From SFTH01 sp963643985 (lineage in GTDB: Bacteria > Bacillota > Clostridia > Christensenellales > Aristaeellaceae): a stretch of 25,161 nt of DNA. The notes beneath the pieces were generated by a model. That model was not told the DNA's origin. It searched no databases and saw nothing but the letters and a program-made list of their open reading frames with translations. Location: contig CAVINP010000019.1 of NCBI GenBank assembly GCA_963643985.1, positions 1 to 25,161 of the forward strand, read 5' to 3'. Positions 5,571-12,164 of the stretch are shown here, in pieces; the first letter of the stretch is position 1, and each line of letters opens with the position of its first letter. Made by a program: the position numbers and the translations under genes.

Positions 5571-7796
5571 ATGCTTCCCGGAAGACTTTGCATAGGCATA
5601 CTCGAAGAAGACAACCCTTTCAAATCCTATTTCAGGGTAAAGCCGCTGCTGCTGGCCGGCGAAAACGGCTTCGAACCCGTTGACTGCAGTGAGATATATC
5701 CGGAAGACGGCTGCATACGCATCGTTCCGGACAAAAACGAATCCAGCCATTTCAAGACGCGCATGCGCCGCATGGGCCGCTATTGCGTGCTCGATCTGCG
5801 TGCGCACGCCGGAGAAAACGACAAGATTCGTCCCAACAAAAACTACCGTGTGGACATGAGCGAGCGCAACACGAACATCATCTACTCTGATGTCGTGCGC
5901 GAGCCTGCTGTGGGTTCGATATACGAAATCGTCGATGAAATTGCGGACGGGCCCTGGCCGGGTGAACTGCCGTCGACGCCGGACGTGCTCTGCGGCAATG
6001 CGCTGGATATCTGGTATCTGGAACAGGACGTTTCGAGCATGGGCTACCGCGCCGTGATGAGCAGCAAAAAGCTCAACGAGGCCGACTACCAGCGCTTTGA
6101 GCTGATCGGCTTCAATGATAAGGAACTGCACTTTGCCGTGTGCAGGCCCCACCTGATCGATGAAATGATGTCCCGAAGCGCTGCCGTGCCTGTGCCCGAA
6201 AAAGAACCCGTCGTGCCGGAAAAAGTCGAGGAAGTAAAGCCTGCCGAACCTGAAAAGCCCCGGCTCAACTGCGATGCGCCCCGTCCCCCCAAGGACGACA
6301 CCCGCCGGTCGCCGCGCGGGCATGGCTTGGAAGCGCAGTGCGGCCTCAATCCGCGCCGCGGACGCAGCCTGCAGGAAATCATAGAGGACAAGTGGCGCCA
6401 TTCGCGTGTGGATCAGCTGGGCCACCCCGTGCCTGCCGAGGCCATGGGGCAGCCCGTTGAAAATCCGTTGGAGCGTGCCGAGATCGCAGTGCGCGAGGCA
6501 TGGCAGATTCCGGAGCTGCGTGCGCCGCTGTTGCAGTTTCTGGCCGAAACGGGCGATATGCGCAATCGGCTCGATGAGGTACGCCGCAACCGCCGCGATG
6601 AGGCACTGCGCCGCGACCTGGAGGATCTGGAGGCCGATCGTCTTCGCACTCTGGACGAAATCGATGCACTGAAGAAGAACAAAAATGCGCTGCGTGAGAC
6701 TTTAAAACAGGAAATACGCGAGGAGGAAGCAGCAGCGCTTCGCAGCTGCACAGAGCGCACAAAGGCCGCCAGGGCGGAATGTGCCCGCTTTGAGCAGGAG
6801 GCCCGGGAAGCCGGGGATGCGGCGGATCTTGCCCGCGATGCCTTCAATGCACTTCAGGACGGCCGTTTCGAGGCGAAGCTGCGCGAATTTGCGCTGACCA
6901 GCCGTGCGGCCGAGCTGCTTGCGCGCCCTGCGAAACCCGCCCCCGTACAGCCCCGCTACGCCGATACGAAGCCCGATGCCGAAGCTTGGATCGGACGCAT
7001 GTGCTCTGCAGCAAAAATGCAGGGACTGGAGCTTGACCGCCCGGATGCAGCGAACCTCCTGATTCTGCTTGCGCTTGACCGCCACATCATAATCTCCGGC
7101 TCGGCCTCATCGGATAAGCTGCCCCTGGCGCGTGCCGTGGCACAGGCTTTGGGCATTGCAGATGCCTGTCTGTACCGTGAACTGAGCGGCGGTCACCGAA
7201 AAAAACCTGAATTCGGCGAAAAGCAGCCGCTGATGGTCACCATCGAAGATGCCAACCGCGCACCCGACGCCGATATCACGCTTTCCCTGCTTGAGCAGGA
7301 GAATCTGATATTGATCTCACTGATTGACGACGCCGGCTCGGGCTTCCCCGTCAGTGCCGATGCATTCGCCCGCGCTGCCATGCTGCGTTTGGAGCCTGCC
7401 CGGGCGGATCTGCCGTGGAAACCAATAAGCTGTACAGCCGAACAATACGATCTGCCCCGCCCCGAAACGCTTTCGGGCGCATTCACCGCAGATGCAGGGA
7501 TACAGCCTTCGCCTGCCATTCAGCAGAAGCTCGCCGCGCTGCGCCTGAGTCTGGCCGCGCTGGGCAGCCGCATCTCCCGTCGGGCACTCGATAGGATGTG
7601 GCGCTACTGCTCGATCATGCAGCATCTCGAAGTGACGGATGAGGCCGATGCTCTTGACCGTGCTTTTGCCCAGTTTGCCCTGCCCACGCTGCTGGCCGAA
7701 GCGAAGCTGGAATGTCTGGCGGCTCTGCCGGAGCTTTTGCAGGACATGCCGCGCTGCATGGCTCTTCTGAAGGCGCCGCTTCCGATCATGATCTGA
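5571..7796 (+). CDS. Orphan coiled-coil protein with degenerate McrB/MoxR-like AAA+ module
   Basis: The 741-aa product fits no named family I know. Residues 1-200 form an unrecognised mixed domain (YFRVKPLLL, RIVPDKNESSHFKTRMRR). A Pro/Glu/Lys-rich linker spans 205-250. Residues 330-430 are a charged coiled coil. Residues 470-741 read like a decayed AAA+ module: DRHIIISG followed by SASSDK (503-516) stands where GxxGxGK[ST] belongs, keeping Lys516 but with Asp for the last Gly and Leu for Ser/Thr. PLMVTIEDANRAPDADITLS (553-572) lines up with the MoxR/McrB Walker B (DE-NRAP) but has Glu559-Asp560 reversed. AFARAAMLRLEP and the end DALDRAFAQFALPTLLAE resemble McrB's LxxAlxRRF and its AlDxxxxxxLPxL lid. 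ATG 5571 follows GGAGG by 8 bases. It is transcribed alone, with its own promoter and terminator and no McrC-like neighbour. Function is unknown; nucleotide binding without hydrolysis, or a scaffold, is plausible. Confidence 0.85.
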   Translation: MLPGRLCIGILEEDNPFKSYFRVKPLLLAGENGFEPVDCSEIYPEDGCIRIVPDKNESSHFKTRMRRMGRYCVLDLRAHAGENDKIRPNKNYRVDMSERNTNIIYSDVVREPAVGSIYEIVDEIADGPWPGELPSTPDVLCGNALDIWYLEQDVSSMGYRAVMSSKKLNEADYQRFELIGFNDKELHFAVCRPHLIDEMMSRSAAVPVPEKEPVVPEKVEEVKPAEPEKPRLNCDAPRPPKDDTRRSPRGHGLEAQCGLNPRRGRSLQEIIEDKWRHSRVDQLGHPVPAEAMGQPVENPLERAEIAVREAWQIPELRAPLLQFLAETGDMRNRLDEVRRNRRDEALRRDLEDLEADRLRTLDEIDALKKNKNALRETLKQEIREEEAAALRSCTERTKAARAECARFEQEAREAGDAADLARDAFNALQDGRFEAKLREFALTSRAAELLARPAKPAPVQPRYADTKPDAEAWIGRMCSAAKMQGLELDRPDAANLLILLALDRHIIISGSASSDKLPLARAVAQALGIADACLYRELSGGHRKKPEFGEKQPLMVTIEDANRAPDADITLSLLEQENLILISLIDDAGSGFPVSADAFARAAMLRLEPARADLPWKPISCTAEQYDLPRPETLSGAFTADAGIQPSPAIQQKLAALRLSLAALGSRISRRALDRMWRYCSIMQHLEVTDEADALDRAFAQFALPTLLAEAKLECLAALPELLQDMPRCMALLKAPLPIMI

Positions 7797-7808
7797 AGGC
7801 AGCACAAA

Positions 7809-7849
7809 ACCCGATCGTTCAAAATCGAAACGATCGGGTCTATTTTTTT
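7809..7849 (+). terminator. Rho-independent terminator after the AAA+-like gene
   Basis: A perfect 11-bp stem (7809-7819 with 7829-7839) closes a 9-base loop and is followed by seven T (7843-7849). It sits between two convergent genes; on the minus strand the stem is followed by only four T and may serve the coaD operon weakly. Confidence 0.93.
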
Positions 7850-7861
7850 CCTCTTCAGCCT

Positions 7862-8503
7862 TTACTCGGCGTCGTCCCCAAGGTCTGCACGGCGGCGTCG
7901 GATAGACTTGGAAGCCTCATTCAGTTCGTCCTCAACAGATGCCAAAAGCTGATAGAGGTCATGGTTGACCTTCAGGCGCAGCTCGCTCGCGTCCACACGT
8001 GCATCGTTCTTAATGATGCGTGCTTCTTCGTCTGCACGCTGCACGATCTCGCTCTCCTCAACCATATGGTCTGCACGGCGTTGAGCATCCGCAAGGATGG
8101 CGTTGGCTTCGCTCTGCGCGTCCGCAACGATCTTTTCCGCATCCTTGCGTGCCTTTTCCAGCGCGGCATTGGCACGCATTTCGGCAGAACTGACGCGATT
8201 CATGGCTGTGGTCTCGGCCTTGCCAAGGATGCGGTCACGCTCGGAATACATCTGCATGCCGTACTGCACGGCATCGGGCAGATTGCGCTCCATATCGTCG
8301 ATAATCATCAGGCATTTATCCGCATCGATGATTTTCTTGTTGGTCAGCGGAACGTTTGCACCCGAACGAATCGCGGCACGGATATGCTTGAGCAACTCCA
8401 AAAAGTATTTCAAGTCATCGACTTCCTCCGGAGCATTCGACTGATCGTCCGCACGAACCTCCTGATCCTCATCTTCGTAGAATTTTTCCTGATCGTGATC
8501 CAT
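7862..8503 (-). CDS. Coiled-coil protein encoded after coaD (V-ATPase subunit H-like)
   Basis: The 213-aa protein starts with an acidic disordered segment (MDHDQEKFYEDEDQEV), then a short helical region with DLKYFLELLKHIRAAI and a long Ala/Glu/Lys/Arg-rich coiled coil (about 75-175) with repeated EKARKDAEKIVADAQSEANA-like units. Such repeats make database tools label it V-type ATPase subunit H or DivIVA-like; neither function is established here. No signal or membrane segment is present. Clostridial genomes often have a coiled-coil gene of this kind directly after coaD. ATG 8503 is chosen because it follows the coaD stop by one base, with GGAAGG before it; a longer in-frame extension would run inside coaD. 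It is the last gene of the rsmD-coaD operon. Confidence 0.85.
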   Translation of the reverse strand: MDHDQEKFYEDEDQEVRADDQSNAPEEVDDLKYFLELLKHIRAAIRSGANVPLTNKKIIDADKCLMIIDDMERNLPDAVQYGMQMYSERDRILGKAETTAMNRVSSAEMRANAALEKARKDAEKIVADAQSEANAILADAQRRADHMVEESEIVQRADEEARIIKNDARVDASELRLKVNHDLYQLLASVEDELNEASKSIRRRRADLGDDAE

Positions 8504-8504
8504 T

Positions 8505-9002
8505 CTAGCCCTTCCTTTCCGCATCCGGTCCCATGCCGTATGCAGCGTAGATTTTCCCGATAATCTCCCCGGGGACCATGCCCTCGAGAGGGGCACCATG
8601 CGCTGCGCAATCGCGCACAATGGTGGAAGAAATCATGCTGTATTCGGGCTTACAGCCGATAAATACCGTTTCAATATTGCCGATCCTGCGATTGGCCTCC
8701 GCCAGCTGCATCTCAAAGCTCAAATCCGCTTCTCCGCGCAGCCCGCGCAGAATCACATCCGCACCCTCGCGCCGAACCACATCGACCAGCAGACCCTTAT
8801 CCGCAATCACGCGAACGTTTTCAAGCGACGACGTGATCCGATCAAGCATTTCCAGCCGCAGCTGCGGCGTGAAGAGATACTGCTTGGCGGTCTGCGACAT
8901 CACGGCCACGATCACCTCATCGAACATGGCACTCGCACGTCGGATGATATCCAGATGCCCCAACGTCGGCGGCGAAAAACTGCCCGCATAAACCGCCTTC
9001 AT
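8505..9002 (-). CDS. coaD: Phosphopantetheine adenylyltransferase
   Basis: The 165-aa enzyme transfers AMP from ATP to 4'-phosphopantetheine, the penultimate step of coenzyme A synthesis, in the cytoplasm. The nucleotidyltransferase motif is GSFSPPTLGHLDII (residues 7-20, with the TxGH His16; most homologues have GSFDP). Also present are RGLRGEADLSFEMQLAEANR and EYSMISSTIVRD, the ISSTxVR motif that binds ATP phosphates. Length is typical (157-170). Its ATG overlaps the rsmD stop in ATGA, and a one-base gap separates it from the coiled-coil gene, so all three are one transcript. rsmD-coaD is a conserved pair in Bacillota. Confidence 0.98.
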   Translation of the reverse strand: MKAVYAGSFSPPTLGHLDIIRRASAMFDEVIVAVMSQTAKQYLFTPQLRLEMLDRITSSLENVRVIADKGLLVDVVRREGADVILRGLRGEADLSFEMQLAEANRRIGNIETVFIGCKPEYSMISSTIVRDCAAHGAPLEGMVPGEIIGKIYAAYGMGPDAERKG

Positions 9003-9556
9003 ATCTGCGTCCTCCGCACAAAGTCGATGACCGTCTCGCCGTAATTGCGCGTATCATAGATTTCAAAGCCGTCCGGCACGCCGATCACGGCATCCCGCTT
9101 GCGTTCGCACACGATCACCGCATCTGAATTCAAGTGCCCCGCGCCCTGCAGGCGTGCTATGGCATCTGCGTAGGCCTCTGTCATGCGATACGGCGGATCA
9201 AGGAACACGAGATCAAACCGGTCCTCAAGCCCGGCAAGGGCACTGCGGTAGTCTGACCTGACGATGCGCACGCGCGTATCCATATCGTCCTTGAGGACGT
9301 TTGACGCATTGCGCGTGATTACCTCAATGGCCCGACGTGTGTTGTCCGCGATGACCGCCCTGGCCGCGCCCCGGCTCAAGGCTTCGAGGGCCAGCGCACC
9401 CGTGCCACCGAAGAGGTCGAGTACCACGGCATCCCGGACGCGACTGCCCAGTATGTTGAACAGCGAACCGCGTATCTTGTCCGATGTCGGTCGGGTCTGT
9501 TCACCGGCCGGAGCAAACAAGGTTCTGCCCCGTGCCTCACCTGATATTATGCGCAT
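8999..9556 (-). CDS. rsmD: 16S rRNA (guanine(966)-N(2))-methyltransferase RsmD
   Basis: The 185-aa protein methylates G966 of 16S rRNA using S-adenosylmethionine. It begins MRIISGEARGRTLFAP, the usual N-terminus, followed by TRPTSDKIRGSLFNIL, the SAM-binding LDLFGGTGALALEALSRGA and the catalytic FLDPPY. ATG 9556 is chosen because homologues start with this sequence and the promoter's -10 box is 26 bases upstream; the in-frame extension to 9610 would cross the promoter. The ribosome site is weak (AGGTGAAGG). The stop overlaps the coaD ATG in ATGA. Confidence 0.96.
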   Translation of the reverse strand: MRIISGEARGRTLFAPAGEQTRPTSDKIRGSLFNILGSRVRDAVVLDLFGGTGALALEALSRGAARAVIADNTRRAIEVITRNASNVLKDDMDTRVRIVRSDYRSALAGLEDRFDLVFLDPPYRMTEAYADAIARLQGAGHLNSDAVIVCERKRDAVIGVPDGFEIYDTRNYGETVIDFVRRTQI

Positions 9557-9581
9557 ACCTTCACCTATGATATTTGTCTTA

Positions 9582-9610
9582 ATTATATCATATTTAGTGC
9601 ATGATTGCAA
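9582..9610 (-). promoter_or_regulatory. Promoter of rsmD-coaD
   Basis: Read on the minus strand, TTGCAA (9610-9605), 17 bases, TATAAT (9587-9582), 25 bases before the rsmD ATG. The boxes are identical to those of the alr promoter at 10834-10862. Confidence 0.82.
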
Positions 9611-9674
9611 ACCTTTTTTTCGTATTTCAATCTAATTTCCGCCTCATGCGCCATTGTTTATAATAAATTTACTT

Positions 9675-10790
9675 TTAAAAGCCCCGTGCCATCCGCTCGT
9701 AGAGCTTCGGAACGCGCTCCGAGAAGCCCAGCATGATCTCATACGGGATCGTCCCGGCCAGTTCCGCCAGTTCGTCGGGCGTGATGCGCTCCTCTCCCCG
9801 AGTGCCCATGAGCACCACTTCGGAGCTCATGTTGGCCCCGGGAATATCCGTCACATCCAGCATAAGCATATCCATGCAGACATTGCCGACGATCTTCGCA
9901 CGCCTGCCGCACACCAGTGCCGAGGCGCGATTGCTCAGTACGCGCGGATAGCCGTCGCCGTAGCCGATGGGCACGGTCATGACGCGCATATCTCGCGGCG
10001 CGTAATAGCTGCGTGAGTAGCCGATGCTCTCGCCCTTCGCAATGCTTTCGATGCGTACGGGTTTGGAAACGAGCGTCTGCGCATAGGCCAGCTTTCCCTC
10101 AAGTTGCGGCAGCAGCGTGCCGTAGAGTGCAATGCCCGCGCGGACATAATCATACTGATAGCGCGGATCGAGCATGGCCGTAGTGGCTGCCGCATGGGCC
10201 TTGGGCGCAAAGCCGGCTGCACGAACCGCCGTCAGAGCTTTTTTAAAGCGCTCATTCTGAAGTTCAGTGAAGGCTTCGTCACTGTCCGCAGCACAGAAGT
10301 GCGTAAAGATGCCCTCCATGCAGACATCACGGCAGCTTTCACGCCAGAAACTGAGCAAAGCGTCCAGCTTTTGCATATTGCGTACACCGATGCGCGACAT
10401 GCCCGTATCCATCTTCAGGTGCGCCATGGCGATTTTCCCGCTGCGCTTTGCCTCATCCTGCATGACGGAAATCATGTTTATGTCATAGACAGCGTGCGCA
10501 ACCTCCGCCCGCACCGCGCGGCGCAGCGAATCTTCATCGCCGCCTCCCAGTATGACGATCGGTGCCTCAATGCCCGAACGACGCAGTTCCTCGGCCTCCT
10601 CGACGCAGGCCACGGCAAAACCCGCAGCGCCTGCAGCAAGCATCGTCGCGGCAGCATTGACCGCGCCATGGCCGTAAGCATCGGCCTTCACCACGCAGAT
10701 TATGCCGACCTGTTGCGGTATGGCCTCGCGGATGGCGCGTGCATTGTTGAACAGTGCAGCCTCGGATATTTTCAAAACCGTCGGTCTCAT
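9675..10790 (-). CDS. alr: Alanine racemase
   Basis: The 371-aa PLP enzyme interconverts L- and D-alanine, supplying D-Ala for peptidoglycan. The PLP-lysine motif is VVKADAYGHG (Lys35), followed by HLKMDTGMSRIGV, GIFTHFCAAD and the C-terminal domain with ESIGYSRSYYA (catalytic Tyr region), TVPIGYGDGYPR and VGNVCMDMLMLDVT. Length is typical of the family. ATG 10790 is favoured over GTG 10799 because AAAGGTGA lies 5 bases before it and the GTG is inside that ribosome site. It has its own promoter and a 64-base gap to the rsmD promoter region; no clear hairpin terminator follows, so some readthrough into rsmD is possible. Confidence 0.97.
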   Translation of the reverse strand: MRPTVLKISEAALFNNARAIREAIPQQVGIICVVKADAYGHGAVNAAATMLAAGAAGFAVACVEEAEELRRSGIEAPIVILGGGDEDSLRRAVRAEVAHAVYDINMISVMQDEAKRSGKIAMAHLKMDTGMSRIGVRNMQKLDALLSFWRESCRDVCMEGIFTHFCAADSDEAFTELQNERFKKALTAVRAAGFAPKAHAAATTAMLDPRYQYDYVRAGIALYGTLLPQLEGKLAYAQTLVSKPVRIESIAKGESIGYSRSYYAPRDMRVMTVPIGYGDGYPRVLSNRASALVCGRRAKIVGNVCMDMLMLDVTDIPGANMSSEVVLMGTRGEERITPDELAELAGTIPYEIMLGFSERVPKLYERMARGF

Positions 10791-10833
10791 TGCCGTCACC
10801 TTTTATTCCTTTTATTTTCGCATTTGCCTGTAT

Positions 10834-10862
10834 ATTATATCCCCAACGGCGTTATTTTGCAA
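10834..10862 (-). promoter_or_regulatory. Promoter of alr
   Basis: Read on the minus strand, TTGCAA (10862-10857), 17 bases, TATAAT (10839-10834), about 43 bases before the alr ATG. Confidence 0.82.
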
Positions 10863-10871
10863 GTAGATGTC

Positions 10872-10900
10872 TTGTCAATCTCAGGTGAAGCGTGTATACT
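10872..10900 (+). promoter_or_regulatory. Promoter of the TrhP-like gene
   Basis: TTGTCA (10872-10877), 17 bases, TATACT (10895-10900), divergent from the alr promoter with nine bases between their -35 boxes. The start would be near 10907, leaving a leader of about 34 bases. Confidence 0.75.
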
Positions 10901-10940
10901 GGAGAAGAATTATACGAAAAAGAAACGGAATACCGGCATT

Positions 10941-12164
10941 ATGAATCAAAATAAATTTGAACTGCTTGCCCCCGCGGGCGATACCGAACGGCTGCAGACC
11001 GCGCTGCGCTTCGGCGCGGATGCCGTCTACGTCGGTGGACCGATGCTGCAGCTGCGCTCGGGCAGCGTGGGCTTTGATATGCAGACGCTCAAGGCCGCGG
11101 TTGAATGTGTGCACGCCGCGGGCAGGAAGCTCTATGTCACTGTGAATGCCTTTGCAAGCAACGCCGAGGCCGAGGCTGCGTCGGACTATGCGCGTGCACT
11201 TGAGGCCCTGGGCGTGGATGCGGTCATCGTCTCGGATCTCGGAGTCATCGCTGCCGTGCGCGAGGCCGCACCCGAGCTGCCCGTACACGTGAGCACGCAG
11301 GCCAACTGCATCAACCACCGTGCCGCCGCCGTATATGCCGATCTCGGTGTCAAGCGCATCGTGCTGGGGCGCGAAATGCCGCTTGCCGATATACGGCAGC
11401 TGCGGGACTACCTGTCTGATGAGGTTGAGCTGGAGGCCTTCGTGCACGGTGCAATGTGCATGGCCTATTCCGGACGCTGCATGATATCGGCCTATCTGAC
11501 CGGGCGCAGTGCCAACCGCGGTGCCTGCGCACAGTCCTGCCGCTGGAAATATCATCTGGTGGAAGAAACGCGTCCGGGCGAGTTCTTTCCCGTGGAAGAG
11601 GACGAGCGCGGCACGACGATACTCAGCTCATTCGATCTCAACTGCATGTCTTTTCTCGATCAGCTCATGGACGCGGGCGTGACCTCGTTTAAGATCGAGG
11701 GCCGCATGAAGTCACCCTTCTATGTGGCCACCGTGGTGCGGGCCTACCGCAGGCGCATCGACAGCATACTGGCGGGCACGGCCAACGATGCCGAGACCGA
11801 AATGCTGCAGCGCGAACTGTGTGCCGCCAGCCACCGCCCCTATTCCTCGGGTTTCTATTTCGGTGAACTGAAAAAGCACGCACCCGATGACGGCGTCTAT
11901 CTGCAGCAGACGCGCTTTGTGGGCATCGTTCGGCGTGTGCTCGGCCGGCGCATCGAAATCGAGCTGCGCAACAAAATATGTGCAGGCGAGGAGATCGAAA
12001 TACTCTCCCCCGTCTCGCTGGGCGCACATTTCACGGCCCGCAACATCTGCGATGCCGAGGGTAACCCGGTCGATGCCGCAGCGCGGCCGTCTGAAATATA
12101 CAGCATGGACTGCAATGCCCCCGTCGCCGAGGGTGACCTGCTGAGAATACGCATAGAGGATTAA
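10941..12164 (+). CDS. trhP: U32 family protein, TrhP-like tRNA hydroxylation factor
   Basis: The 407-aa protein belongs to the peptidase U32 family. LLAPAGDTERL and GADAVYVGG open the N-terminal barrel; VHVSTQANCINH, EAFVHGAMCMAYSGRCMIS and ANRGACAQSCRWKYHLVEE hold the four conserved Cys that probably bind an iron-sulphur cluster; TSFKIEGRMKSPFYVA closes the core. It resembles E. coli YegQ/TrhP and B. subtilis YrrO closely in motif order and length. TrhP proteins are needed for prephenate-dependent hydroxylation of U34 in tRNAs, not proteolysis; assignment here is by resemblance. ATG 10941 follows the family's N-terminus, but its ribosome site is weak (no AGGAGG within 20 bases), which is odd for this genome. 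Its stop TAA shares TTAA with the convergent recG stop. Confidence 0.88.
   Translation: MNQNKFELLAPAGDTERLQTALRFGADAVYVGGPMLQLRSGSVGFDMQTLKAAVECVHAAGRKLYVTVNAFASNAEAEAASDYARALEALGVDAVIVSDLGVIAAVREAAPELPVHVSTQANCINHRAAAVYADLGVKRIVLGREMPLADIRQLRDYLSDEVELEAFVHGAMCMAYSGRCMISAYLTGRSANRGACAQSCRWKYHLVEETRPGEFFPVEEDERGTTILSSFDLNCMSFLDQLMDAGVTSFKIEGRMKSPFYVATVVRAYRRRIDSILAGTANDAETEMLQRELCAASHRPYSSGFYFGELKKHAPDDGVYLQQTRFVGIVRRVLGRRIEIELRNKICAGEEIEILSPVSLGAHFTARNICDAEGNPVDAAARPSEIYSMDCNAPVAEGDLLRIRIED

Noticed and set aside
5571..7796. Reading the AAA+-like gene as an active McrB restriction subunit
   Set aside because: Both Walker motifs are degenerate and no McrC or nuclease gene is near; a restriction role is not supported by the sequence.
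10104..10940. In-frame upstream extension of the TrhP-like gene
   Set aside because: It would run antisense through alr and across both divergent promoters; the family's N-terminus begins at 10941.
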